From contig NZ_BTVP01000019.1 in assembly GCF_045863935.1 (NCBI RefSeq), positions 4,981 to 68,980 on the forward strand: DNA of 64,000 nt, read 5' to 3'. The position numbers were made by a program, and so were the translations under genes. Numbering within the stretch: the stretch's first letter is position 1; the number at the start of each line of letters is the position of its first letter. Positions 24,441 through 33,461 of this stretch are shown here, piece by piece. Source of the stretch: Parvibaculum sp045863935. GTDB taxonomy: Bacteria > Pseudomonadota > Alphaproteobacteria > Parvibaculales > Parvibaculaceae. The notes beneath the pieces were generated by a model that saw only the letters and a list, made by a program, of their open reading frames with translations, had not been told where the DNA came from and did no database searches.

Positions 24441-25903
24441 CCCCCGTTTTCGGCGGCCGGGGTCGTCGAGACGCCCTGGTCCACCCTTCGTTCGAGGCCG
24501 CCTCCGCCCAGAACCTTGTACAGAGTGACCGTATTGCTCACTTGCGCAAGCCGGGTACGAATAAGCTCCTGTTCCGCTGCGTAAAGGGAACGCTGCGCAT
24601 CGAGAACGGTGAGATAGCTGTCGATCCCGCTGCGATATCTGCGCTCCGCAAGCGTGTAGCTCTCGGCTGTCGCCTCCACCAGCGCATTCTGCGCATCCAC
24701 CTGGCTGCCATAGGTGCCCTGTCCCGCCAGAGCATCCGCCACTTCGCGGAAGGCCGTCTGAATGCTCTTCTCATAGAGAGCGACATTGATGTCCTTCTCT
24801 ATCTCCGCCACTTCGAGATTGGCAATGTTCCGCCCGCCCTCGAAAATCGGAATGCTGATCTGCGGCATGAAGCTCCAGGCGCCGGAACCGGGATCGAACA
24901 GACCGGACAGCGAACTGCTCGTCGTGCCGCCCGCAGCGGTCAACGTGATACTGGGAAAGAAGGCTGCCCGCGCCGCTCCGATATTCGCGTTGGCACCACG
25001 CAGCGAGTGCTCGGCCTGCCTTATGTCGGGCCGGTTCGTCAGCAGGTCCGACGGCAGTCCCGGTGGCAGGTCCGCGACGAAACTCTCGATGTCCTGTGCG
25101 CCGTCCAGCATCGCATCGTCGACAGGCGCGCCGACAAGAAGCGTCAAGGCATTGCGGTCCTGCGCGACCTGGCGAATGTAAGCGAAACGGTTCACCCGCG
25201 CCGTCTCGACGGCGGTTTGCGCCTGTGCGAGATCGAGCTTCGACGACACGCCGCGCTCATAGGTCATCTTCACGAGGTCGAAGGAGCGCTCCTGCGCCAC
25301 CAGCGTTTCCTCGGTGAGCTTCAGCAGTCGCTGGTCGGCCTTGAGCGTCAGATATGCGTTGGCTACTTCCGAGATAAGGGAAATCTGCGCAGCACGGCGC
25401 GCCTCGTCCGTCGCGAAATACTCCTGCAGGGCCTGCTCGTTGAGACTGCGCACGCGGCCGAAGAGATCGAGTTCGTAAGCGGCGACGTTCGCCTGCACGC
25501 CATAGCTCGTGCCGGTTTGCGCCTGCCCCGTTCCCGACAAATCGCCCGGCACGCGCTCGCGCGCCATGGTCGCGTCGCCGCTGATGCTGGGCAGCAGATC
25601 GGCGCGCTGTACGCGATAGAGCGCGCGCGCCTGTTCGACATTGAGCACCGCTTCGCGCAGGTCGCGATTGTTCGCCAACGCCTGCGCGATCAAGCTCCGC
25701 ATCGCGTCCGACAGAAAGAAATCCTGCCAGCCGAGATCCGCGACCTCGACGCCGCTCTTCGCGGCGGCTTCCACATCTCCATAGGCGGCTCCCGCCGGCC
25801 AGTTGAGCGGCACAGGCGCGGCCGGCCGCTCATAGTCCGGCGCCAGGGTGCAACCGCCGAGGAGAAGAAACGAAAGGGCAGCAGATGGAATGAACCTGGT
25901 CAT
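24437..25903 (-). CDS. efflux RND outer-membrane lipoprotein, NodT/OprM family
   Basis: A 488-residue TolC-like channel. Signal peptide with lipobox LSFLLLGGCTLAPDYERP (lipidated Cys near 18); two outer-membrane efflux protein repeats follow, the first around 70-250 (LREAVLNVEQARALYRVQRADLLPSI) and the second about 285-470 (RPDIRQAEHSLRGANANIGAARAAFFPSI, only the RPDIRQAE core is quoted for identification). These are hallmark motifs of the NodT subfamily. The start overlaps the pump stop (ATGA). It provides the exit duct for the pump at 25900-29037. Confidence 0.93.
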   Translation of the reverse strand: MTRFIPSAALSFLLLGGCTLAPDYERPAAPVPLNWPAGAAYGDVEAAAKSGVEVADLGWQDFFLSDAMRSLIAQALANNRDLREAVLNVEQARALYRVQRADLLPSISGDATMARERVPGDLSGTGQAQTGTSYGVQANVAAYELDLFGRVRSLNEQALQEYFATDEARRAAQISLISEVANAYLTLKADQRLLKLTEETLVAQERSFDLVKMTYERGVSSKLDLAQAQTAVETARVNRFAYIRQVAQDRNALTLLVGAPVDDAMLDGAQDIESFVADLPPGLPSDLLTNRPDIRQAEHSLRGANANIGAARAAFFPSITLTAAGGTTSSSLSGLFDPGSGAWSFMPQISIPIFEGGRNIANLEVAEIEKDINVALYEKSIQTAFREVADALAGQGTYGSQVDAQNALVEATAESYTLAERRYRSGIDSYLTVLDAQRSLYAAEQELIRTRLAQVSNTVTLYKVLGGGGLERRVDQGVSTTPAAENGG

Positions 25904-28900
25904 CGGTCGGTTTCCGTCTCGGGCATGGACGCCGCGACAGCCCGCTTCGGGAAGAAGCGCTGCACCACGACGAAGAAGAGCGGCACGAAGAAGATGGCGA
26001 GGACCGTCGCCGAGATCATGCCCCCCATGACGCCGATGCCGATGGCATTCTGGCTGCCCGATCCGGGCCCCGACGCAATTGCCAGCGGCAGCACGCCGAG
26101 CGTGAAGGCAAGCGAGGTCATGATGATCGGCCGAAGGCGCAAGCGGGCCGCGCGCATTGTTGCTTCCATCAGATTTTCGCCCTCTTCGTAGAGAGATTTC
26201 GCGAATTCGACGATCAGGATGGCGTTCTTCGCGGCGAGACCGATCGTGACGAGCAGCCCGACCTGAAAGTAGACGTCGTTGGAAAGCCCGGTCAGGGTCG
26301 CAGCAAGCACCGCGCCGAGAACACCGAGAGGCACGACCAGCATCACCGACACCGGGATAGACCAGCTCTCGTAGAGCGCGGCCAGGCAGAGGAACACGAA
26401 CAAAAGCGAAAGCGCGTAGAGAGCCGGCGCCTGCGCGCCCGCCTGACGTTCCTCATAGGACAATCCCGTCCACTCATAGCCGACGCCTTCCGGCAATTGC
26501 GCCATGATCTTTTCCATCTCGGTCATTGCGTCGCCGGAACTCACGCCCGGCGCGGCCGCGCCCTGGATTTGGCGCGAGGACGAACCGTTGAAGCGCTCGA
26601 GGCGCGGCGATCCATACGTCCAATGCGTGGTCGCGAAGGCGGAAAAAGGCACCATCTCGCCATTCGCATTGCGCACATGAAGCCTGTAGACGTCCTCCGG
26701 CAGCATCCGGAAAGGGGCGTCGGCCTGGAGGTAGACTTTCTTGACGCGTCCCTGGTCGATGAAGTCGTTGACGTAGCTCGAACCCCAGGCTGCCGACAGT
26801 GTATTGTTGATGTCGGAAAGAGCGAGACCGAGCGCCGCCGCCTTCTCCTGATCCACATCGACGCGGAACTCGGGCATGTCGTCCAGTCCATTCGGACGCA
26901 CGCCCACGAGCTTCGGATTTTGCGCCGCGAGGCCGAGAAGCTGGTTGCGCGCCTGCATGAGCTTCTCATGGCCGATCCCCGCCCGGTCGATGAGTTGCAT
27001 GTCGAACCCCGAAGCGGTGCCCAGTTCCGTGATCGCTGGCGGAATGATGGCGAACGCCATCGCATCCTTCATGGTGCTGAAATATGCCATGGCACGCTGC
27101 GCGACGCTGAAGGCGCTTGTCTCGTCGGTTCCGCGTTCGTCGAAAGGCTTCAGGTTGATGAAGGCCATCGCCGAATTCTGGCCCGCGCCGGCGAAGTTGA
27201 ATCCCACGACAGAAAACAGGCCCTGCACGGAATCCTTCTCCCGATTCAGGAGGTAATCCTCCACGAGCTTCATGGACTCGCGTGTGCGCTCCGCCGACGC
27301 TCCCGCCGGCGCCGTGACCAGGGTCATCATGAAGCCCTGGTCCTCGTCCGGCAGAAAGGATGTCGGGAGGCGCAGGAACAGCGCGCCGAGAACGGCGACG
27401 ATAACGGCATAGATAGCCATATAACGTACCGGGCCGGCGAGAAAGCGGCGCACACCCGTATCGTATGAGCGCCCGCCCCGGTCGAACATGCGGTTGAACC
27501 AGCCGAAGAAACCTCGTTTCTCCTCGCCGTGGTTCTTTACCGGCTTCAGAATCGTCGCACAGAGCGCGGGTGTCAGAACCAGTGCGACAATCACCGATAG
27601 CGCCATGGCCGATACGATGGTCAGCGAGAATTGCCGATAGATCGCGCCCGTCGAACCGGAAAAAAAGGCCATCGGAACAAGAACGGCGCTCAGCACCAGG
27701 CCGATGCCGACGAGCGCGCCGGTGATCTGGCCCATCGACTTTCTGGTCGCTTCCCGCGGCGACAATCCCTCCTCGCTCATGACGCGCTCGACGTTTTCAA
27801 CCACCACGATCGCGTCGTCCACGAGGAGGCCGATAGCCAGCACCATGCCGAACATGGTGAGTGTGTTGATCGTGAAGCCGAATGCCGAAAGGATGCCGAA
27901 CGTGCCGAGAAGGACGACGGGGACGGCGATGGCGGGGATGAACGTCGCCCGGACGTTCTGGAGGAACAGATACATCACGAGAATGACGAGCACGATCGCT
28001 TCCGCGAGCGTCTTGATCACTTCATTGATCGAAAGACGGACGAAGGGGGTCGTGTCGTAGGGAAAGACCGCCTTCAACCCCTCGGGAAAGAAGGGTTCGA
28101 GTTCGGCAATCTTCGCGCGAACCGCCTCCGCCGTGTCCAGCGCGTTCGCCCCGGATGCGAGCCGGATGGCAATGCCCGACGCCGGATCGCCATTATAGCG
28201 TCCGATGTTCTGATAGTTTTCGGAGCCGAGTTCGACACGGGCCACGTCCTTGAGACGCACCTGCGATCCATCCTCATTGACCCGGAGCAGGATGTTTTCG
28301 AACTGAGCCGGCGTTTCAAGGCGCGTCTGCGCCGTCACAGTGGCGTTGAGCTGCTGACCTCCCACCGCCGGGCGGGCGCCGAGCTGTCCAGCCGATACTT
28401 CTGCGTTCTGCGCGCTTATTGCCGCGGTAATGTCCGATATCGAAATTCCGTAGCTCTGCAATTTTTGCGGATCGATCCAGATACGCATGGCGTGCTGCGG
28501 CCCGAAACGCTGAATCTCGCCCACGCCATTCACGCGGCTTATCGGATCCTGGATGTGCGATGCGACGTAGTCGGCAATCTCGGTTTCGTTGGTTCGGCCG
28601 TCCGCCGAAATGAACGCAATAACCATGAGGAAGTTTCTGGCGGATTTCGCGACCGTCACACCCTGCTGCTGCACTTCTTGCGGCAACAGAGGCAGAGCCG
28701 ATTGCAGCTTGTTCTGTACCTGCACCTGCGCAATGTCCGGATCGGCCTCAGGTTCGAATGTGAGGGTCACCGTGCCCGAGCCGGAAGAGTCGCTGGTCGA
28801 CGACATGTAGCGCAGATAGTCGATGCCATTCATCTTCTGTTCGATGACCTGCGTCACGGTGTTTTCGACCGTTCGCGCGGATGCACCCGGATAGGTTCCG

Positions 28901-29037
28901 GTAACGGTCACAGAGGTCGGCGCGATCGGCGGATACTGCTCGATCGGCAACTGCATGATCGAAAGAGTGCCCGCCAGCATGATGACGATGGCAATGACCC
29001 AGGCGAAGACGGGACGGTCGATAAAGAAATTCGCCAT
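25900..29037 (-). CDS. multidrug efflux RND permease, HAE1/AcrB family
   Basis: Inner-membrane drug/proton antiporter of 1045 residues, the usual AcrB length. The N-terminus ANFFIDRPVFAWVIAIVIML is characteristic of HAE1 pumps; TM4 has GLLVDDAIVVVENVERVM with the paired aspartates of proton relay; periplasmic porter motifs include PIEQYPPIAPTSV and TFEPEADPDIAQVQVQNKLQ (quoted partly). The C-terminal half has GLAAKNAILIVEFAKSLYEEG. It sits between its adaptor (51 bases upstream) and outer-membrane channel (overlapping). Substrates are probably hydrophobic or amphipathic toxicants or solvents; the sequence alone does not say which. Confidence 0.95.
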   Translation of the reverse strand: MANFFIDRPVFAWVIAIVIMLAGTLSIMQLPIEQYPPIAPTSVTVTGTYPGASARTVENTVTQVIEQKMNGIDYLRYMSSTSDSSGSGTVTLTFEPEADPDIAQVQVQNKLQSALPLLPQEVQQQGVTVAKSARNFLMVIAFISADGRTNETEIADYVASHIQDPISRVNGVGEIQRFGPQHAMRIWIDPQKLQSYGISISDITAAISAQNAEVSAGQLGARPAVGGQQLNATVTAQTRLETPAQFENILLRVNEDGSQVRLKDVARVELGSENYQNIGRYNGDPASGIAIRLASGANALDTAEAVRAKIAELEPFFPEGLKAVFPYDTTPFVRLSINEVIKTLAEAIVLVILVMYLFLQNVRATFIPAIAVPVVLLGTFGILSAFGFTINTLTMFGMVLAIGLLVDDAIVVVENVERVMSEEGLSPREATRKSMGQITGALVGIGLVLSAVLVPMAFFSGSTGAIYRQFSLTIVSAMALSVIVALVLTPALCATILKPVKNHGEEKRGFFGWFNRMFDRGGRSYDTGVRRFLAGPVRYMAIYAVIVAVLGALFLRLPTSFLPDEDQGFMMTLVTAPAGASAERTRESMKLVEDYLLNREKDSVQGLFSVVGFNFAGAGQNSAMAFINLKPFDERGTDETSAFSVAQRAMAYFSTMKDAMAFAIIPPAITELGTASGFDMQLIDRAGIGHEKLMQARNQLLGLAAQNPKLVGVRPNGLDDMPEFRVDVDQEKAAALGLALSDINNTLSAAWGSSYVNDFIDQGRVKKVYLQADAPFRMLPEDVYRLHVRNANGEMVPFSAFATTHWTYGSPRLERFNGSSSRQIQGAAAPGVSSGDAMTEMEKIMAQLPEGVGYEWTGLSYEERQAGAQAPALYALSLLFVFLCLAALYESWSIPVSVMLVVPLGVLGAVLAATLTGLSNDVYFQVGLLVTIGLAAKNAILIVEFAKSLYEEGENLMEATMRAARLRLRPIIMTSLAFTLGVLPLAIASGPGSGSQNAIGIGVMGGMISATVLAIFFVPLFFVVVQRFFPKRAVAASMPETETDR

Positions 29038-29087
29038 GTTGAACTAATGCCTCATTGAACCTGAATCGCGCCTCTGCCGCCTGTGCC

Positions 29088-30272
29088 TCAGGGCTTCCCG
29101 CCCTGCTGCTGCGGTGCGCCGGCGGGTTGTTGCGCGTCTTCACCGGCTTCAACCGCATGGACTTCGGTGCCCGGCCGCAGCTTCTGCACGCCCGCGACCA
29201 CGACACGGTCGCCCGCCACAAGGCCTTCGGTTATGAGCCACTTGTCGCCGATGGCACGCAGCGCGGTGACGGATTTCTGCATCACCTTGCCGTCCTCACC
29301 GACGAGCCAGACCTGCGCCTGTCCATCCGGCGTCCGCGATACGCCCTGCTGTGGAATGAGGATCGCGCTCTCGAGCACGCCTTGCTTCACGATGGCCCTC
29401 ACGAAGAGACCGGGCAGAAGCTCGGCATTGGGGTTGGGGAAGATCGCACGCAACTGAACCATGCTCGTGTCCGGCGCGACGGTGACGCCGGAGAACTGGA
29501 GCTCGCCGGTACCGCCATATTGCTCTTCGCTGCCCTCGAGCTTCAGCGTCACAGGCGCTTTGCCGTCCTTCGCACCCTGGATGCGGCCCTCGGCCATCGC
29601 CCGTTTCATCCTGAGCAGGTCCGCCGCGGATTGGGTGAGATCGACGTAAATGGGATCAAGCTGCGTCACGGTGGCGAGTTCCGTCGCCTGATTTGCCGTG
29701 ACCAGCGCGCCTTCCGTCACCGAGGAGCGGCCAATGATGCCGGAAATCGGAGCAAAGACTTTTGTGTAGGCAAGATTGGTTTCGGCGGTATCGAGATTGG
29801 CCTTCGCGGTTGCGACATCCGCCGAACTCTGCGCGAGCGCGGCCATGACGTCGTCGTAGTCCTGCTTGCTCACCGCATTCACGGCGACAAGTTCCTTGTA
29901 TCGCGCCGCGCGGGCCCTTTCGGCCTTTTCATTCGCCGCTGCCTTGGCGAGCGCGGCCTTCGCCGCATCGAAGTTCGCCTGATAGAGCGCCGGGTCGATC
30001 TGGTAGAGCTGCTGCCCTTCCTCGACCTTCGTGCCCTCTTCGAAGAGCCGCTTCTGGACGATGCCGTTCACCTGGGGACGTATCTCCGCCACGCGATAGG
30101 CCGATGTGCGCCCGGAAAGCTCCGTCGTCACTTCCAGCCGCTCCGGCTTCACCGTCACGACGCTGACTTCCGCCGGCGGTGGGCCGCCTTGCTCTCCGCC
30201 GTCGTCGCACCCGCTCAGCACCGCCGCCGCCAAAAGGAAGGCCGCAAACCTCACAACCACTTCGCCACGCAT
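29088..30272 (-). CDS. efflux RND periplasmic adaptor lipoprotein, AcrA family
   Basis: A 394-residue membrane-fusion protein. The ATG at 30272 has AGGAG upstream and starts MRGEVVVRFAAFLLAAAVLSGC, a lipoprotein signal with lipobox VLSGC; the longer upstream frame is not used. Mature features are VTVKPERLEVTTELSGR, the lipoyl/hairpin boundary RLFEEGTKVEEGQQLYQIDPALYQ (partly quoted), a coiled hairpin of two helices (about 90-160) and the beta-barrel segment IFPNPNAELLPGLFVRAIVKQ. First gene of the operon adaptor-pump-channel-TetR. Confidence 0.93.
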   Translation of the reverse strand: MRGEVVVRFAAFLLAAAVLSGCDDGGEQGGPPPAEVSVVTVKPERLEVTTELSGRTSAYRVAEIRPQVNGIVQKRLFEEGTKVEEGQQLYQIDPALYQANFDAAKAALAKAAANEKAERARAARYKELVAVNAVSKQDYDDVMAALAQSSADVATAKANLDTAETNLAYTKVFAPISGIIGRSSVTEGALVTANQATELATVTQLDPIYVDLTQSAADLLRMKRAMAEGRIQGAKDGKAPVTLKLEGSEEQYGGTGELQFSGVTVAPDTSMVQLRAIFPNPNAELLPGLFVRAIVKQGVLESAILIPQQGVSRTPDGQAQVWLVGEDGKVMQKSVTALRAIGDKWLITEGLVAGDRVVVAGVQKLRPGTEVHAVEAGEDAQQPAGAPQQQGGKP

Positions 30273-30375
30273 CTTGGCTCCTGTCGTACTCACGAGATGT
30301 AACCGTCCCGGTGCGCAGAGGAGGTGGGGAGATGCGCGCACATGGCGGGGGAGCCATGACCGGGACGGCACTTTG

Positions 30376-30396
30376 TGTAATGTATATTACATTACA
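30376..30396. promoter_or_regulatory. TetR operator-like inverted repeat upstream of the RND operon
   Basis: TGTAATGTA (30376-30384) and TACATTACA (30388-30396) are perfect 9-base inverted repeats three bases apart, about 105 bases before the adaptor start, overlapping an AT-rich promoter-like stretch. AcrR-type repressors bind sites of this form, and the operon's own TetR gene at 23760-24440 is the obvious candidate. Confidence 0.7.
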
Positions 30397-30433
30397 TTTT
30401 TGTCAACTCCCCTTTTTTCGCGATGACTTCCGG

Positions 30434-33100
30434 TCACGCCGCTTCGGTCCTTTCGACCTGTTCGATCAGATTGCGGATCTCCGAGCGGCAGGAGCCACAA
30501 TTCGTGCCCGCGCCTGTTTTTTCGCCGACGGCGGCGGCATCGCGCGCGCCGTCGGCAATCGCAGCGAGGATCGCGCCGGAGCGTACGCCCATGCAGGCGC
30601 AGACGATGCGTCCCTCGCCTTTCACTCCCCCCTCTGCCGGGCGGCCCGCGAGCAGGGCGCGGCGCTCCTCAGCACCGAGGGTTTCGGCGGCGAGGAGGCC
30701 GACCAGCCAGTCGCGCGGGGGAAGCAAGCCGCTTCGCGTCAGCATCAGGCAGTCGGCGAGACGGCCGTCCTGCATCCTTGCCTGACGGAGCGCTCCACCA
30801 GCGACGTCGCGCATCTCGATCCGCTCGCATTCCGCGTCGGGCGGCGGCGCAAGAGTGTCGATGTCAGGCGGCGTATCCTCCGCGGCCAGACCGGCGAGCT
30901 CATAGAGCCAGCCGCCCTCGACGCGGCGGACCGTCCAATAGCCACAGGCGGGAGCCGGAATTTTCCGCCGCGACAGAAAGAACGCGCGCCACTGCGGAAT
31001 GACGGGCTCGGCGCGGGCGGGTGTGTGCTTGAAGGCGGGCTGGCCCGACAGGGGATCGCGTTCGGGATGCGCCACGCGTCCGGCGCCGCTGCCGGCGCTG
31101 TTTGCCGCCGACCAGTGGATCGGCACGAAAAGCGAGCCCTGGCGCTGCCCGGCACTCACATGCGCGCGGAAGACGGCGGAACCATAGGCCGTGACGATAC
31201 GCATGAAGCCGCCATCCTCGATGCCGGCGGCGCGGGCATCCGCCTCGTGAATTTCAGCCGTGGGCTCCGGCGCATTGGAGCCGAGCACCGGGGAAAGGCC
31301 CGTGCGCGTCATGGTGTGCCACTGGTCCCTCAGGCGGCCGCTATTCAGTGTGAACGGGAAAGCGCCCCGTCGCGTCGCGGGGAGAGGCGGCATCGAGGCC
31401 ACGAAGCGGGCGCGGCCCGACGGCGTGGGAAAGAGGCCGTTGCCGAACAGACGCGGTGTGCCGCCCGACGCCCTCACCGGCCACTGGACAGGCGCAAGCG
31501 CTTCGTAGTCTGCGTCGCTTACATCGGAGAGAGCGGAAATGTCGAAGACGCGCGCGCCATCGTTTTCGAAGCCGGAAAGACGTGCGTGTTCACGAAAGAT
31601 GTCCGCCGGGCCGCGATAAGGGAAGGCATCGGCAAACCCCATGCGCCGGGCGACTTCGCTGACGATCCACCAGTCAGGCTTCGCCTCGCCGGGTGGTGTC
31701 ATGAAGGCGCGCTGGCGAGAAATGCGGCGCTCCGAATTCGTGACCGTGCCATCCTTTTCGCCCCAAGCGGCGGCGGGCAGAAGAACGTCCGCGCAGGCGG
31801 CGGTGTCCGTGTTCGCGACACAGTCCGAGAGCACGACGAAATCGCAGGTCTGAAGCGCGCGGCGCACGAGTTCCGCATTGGGCAGGCTTACGACAGGGTT
31901 CGTCGCCATGATCCAGAGCGCCTTCACGCGCCCCGCCGCGACGGCGTCGAAGAGATCGACCGCCTTGAGGCCAGGCGACGTCGCGATGCGATCCGTCTGC
32001 CAGAAGCGGGAGAGCGTGGAGCAGCCCTCCTCCGAAAAATCGAGATGGGCGGCGAGCTGGTTTGCAAGACCGCCGACCTCGCGCCCGCCCATCGCGTTCG
32101 GCTGGCCGGTGATGGAGAAAGGGCCCATGCCGGGCCTGCCGATGCGGCCGGTGAGAAGATGGCAATTGACGATGGCGTTGGCCTGATCGACACCTGTCTT
32201 CGATTGGTTGATCCCTTGCGAGAAGGCAGTGACGACACGCTCCGTTTCCGCGAACCAGCGGATGAAGGTTTCGAGGTCGCGCGCATCGATGCCGCAGGCT
32301 TCCGCCGCAGCCTCAACGGATCGGTGACCTTCACGCGCGGCGGCGAGCGCTTCCTCAAGGCCCTCGGTATGATTTGCGACGTAGGCCGGGTCGGCGGCAC
32401 CGCGCGCTGCGATTTCGCAGAAGAGCGCATTGAAGAGAGCGAGATCGGCGCCCGGCGCAATCGGAAGGTGCAGGTCGGCATCGTCGCAGGTCGCGGTGCG
32501 GCGCGGATCGATGACGACGAGGCGCGTGCCGCGCTCAGCTCTCGCCGCGAGCAGCCGCTGATAGAGGATCGGGTGGCACCATGCCGTGTTGGAGCCCACA
32601 AGCACGACGAGGTCCGCCTCCTCGAAGTCCTCATAACAGCCGGGCACGACATCCTCGCCGAAAGCGCGCTTGTGCGCGGCGACGGCAGACGACATGCAAA
32701 GGCGGGAATTCGTGTCGATGTTGCCGCTGCCGATGAAGCCTTTCATCAGCTTGTTGGCAACGTAATAGTCTTCGGTGAGGAGCTGTCCCGAGACATAGAA
32801 GGCGACAGCGTCGGGTCCATGCGCATCGACGATGGCGGCGAATTTCGCGGCGATCCCGTCAAGCGCCTCGTCCCAACCGATTCGCGCGCCCTTCTTCATC
32901 GGATGAAGCAGGCGGCCTTCAAGACCCGTCGTCTCCCCGAGAAGAGAGCCCTTGGAACAGAGGCGGCCCGCATTTACCGGGTGCGAGACGTCTCCGGAAA
33001 TGCGGGCTCCTCTCGCGGCCCCGCGGGGGGCAGTGACGCCGCAGCCGACCCCGCAATAGGGGCAGGTGGTTTTCGCGAGAGGCTGCTTCATCATTTTCAT
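30434..33100 (-). CDS. nasA: assimilatory nitrate reductase catalytic subunit
   Basis: Cytoplasmic molybdopterin (bis-MGD) enzyme reducing nitrate to nitrite. From the ATG at 33100 it has 888 residues. The N-terminal [4Fe-4S] site is CPYCGVGC (Cys13, Cys16, Cys20) with Cys48 in RLCSKGS. Cofactor domains follow: NIDTNSRLCMSSAV, GSNTAWCHPI, SQGINQSKTGVDQANAI and LLTGRIGRPGMGPFSITGQPNAMGGREVGG (recognised in pieces). The C-terminal BFD-like [2Fe-2S] domain is CACMGVRSG...TNCGSCRSEI, present in NasA forms that take electrons directly from NADH-linked partners. No signal peptide. Last gene of the nas operon, 20 bases after nirD. Confidence 0.95.
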   Translation of the reverse strand: MKMMKQPLAKTTCPYCGVGCGVTAPRGAARGARISGDVSHPVNAGRLCSKGSLLGETTGLEGRLLHPMKKGARIGWDEALDGIAAKFAAIVDAHGPDAVAFYVSGQLLTEDYYVANKLMKGFIGSGNIDTNSRLCMSSAVAAHKRAFGEDVVPGCYEDFEEADLVVLVGSNTAWCHPILYQRLLAARAERGTRLVVIDPRRTATCDDADLHLPIAPGADLALFNALFCEIAARGAADPAYVANHTEGLEEALAAAREGHRSVEAAAEACGIDARDLETFIRWFAETERVVTAFSQGINQSKTGVDQANAIVNCHLLTGRIGRPGMGPFSITGQPNAMGGREVGGLANQLAAHLDFSEEGCSTLSRFWQTDRIATSPGLKAVDLFDAVAAGRVKALWIMATNPVVSLPNAELVRRALQTCDFVVLSDCVANTDTAACADVLLPAAAWGEKDGTVTNSERRISRQRAFMTPPGEAKPDWWIVSEVARRMGFADAFPYRGPADIFREHARLSGFENDGARVFDISALSDVSDADYEALAPVQWPVRASGGTPRLFGNGLFPTPSGRARFVASMPPLPATRRGAFPFTLNSGRLRDQWHTMTRTGLSPVLGSNAPEPTAEIHEADARAAGIEDGGFMRIVTAYGSAVFRAHVSAGQRQGSLFVPIHWSAANSAGSGAGRVAHPERDPLSGQPAFKHTPARAEPVIPQWRAFFLSRRKIPAPACGYWTVRRVEGGWLYELAGLAAEDTPPDIDTLAPPPDAECERIEMRDVAGGALRQARMQDGRLADCLMLTRSGLLPPRDWLVGLLAAETLGAEERRALLAGRPAEGGVKGEGRIVCACMGVRSGAILAAIADGARDAAAVGEKTGAGTNCGSCRSEIRNLIEQVERTEAA

Positions 33101-33120
33101 ATGCCGCACGCCGGCGCCTT

Positions 33121-33456
33121 CTAGTCCGCCGCGACGGAGGCCATGAGATCGACATCCATCAATATCTTTTCCCCTTCCCGCCTCAGCGCGAAGGTGCGCA
33201 CCGATCCCTCATCCGCGCCGAGCGCGGCGCCGGTTTCAAGCGAGAACACCCAGTTGTGCAAGGGACAGGTAACGGCCGCGCCATGAACGATGCCCTGGCT
33301 CAAGGGGCCGCCCTTGTGCGGGCAGCGATCCTCCATCGCGTAGAAGTCGTCCGTTGCCGTCCGGAAAATGGCGATGCGCCCCAGTGGCGTCGTCACGCAG
33401 CGCGCGCCGCGCGGCGGAATGTCCGACAGTCTGCCAATTTCGATCCAGCTCGCCAT
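33121..33456 (-). CDS. nirD: nitrite reductase (NADH) small subunit, Rieske-type
   Basis: A 111-residue Rieske-like subunit from the ATG at 33456 (GGAG upstream; a GTG three codons earlier overlaps the nirB stop and is the alternative). Motifs CPHKGGPL and CPLHNWVF supply the two Cys and two His that bind a [2Fe-2S] cluster, so this NirD retains a real cluster, unlike the E. coli protein. It works with NirB to reduce nitrite to ammonium in the cytoplasm. It lies between nirB and nasA. Confidence 0.93.
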   Translation of the reverse strand: MASWIEIGRLSDIPPRGARCVTTPLGRIAIFRTATDDFYAMEDRCPHKGGPLSQGIVHGAAVTCPLHNWVFSLETGAALGADEGSVRTFALRREGEKILMDVDLMASVAAD

Positions 33457-33461
33457 CGCGC

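Noticed and set aside
30179..33124. 981-codon plus-strand open frame opposite nasA
   Set aside because: Arg/Gly/Asp-rich antisense shadow of a strongly conserved gene; no domain, ribosome site or signal peptide.
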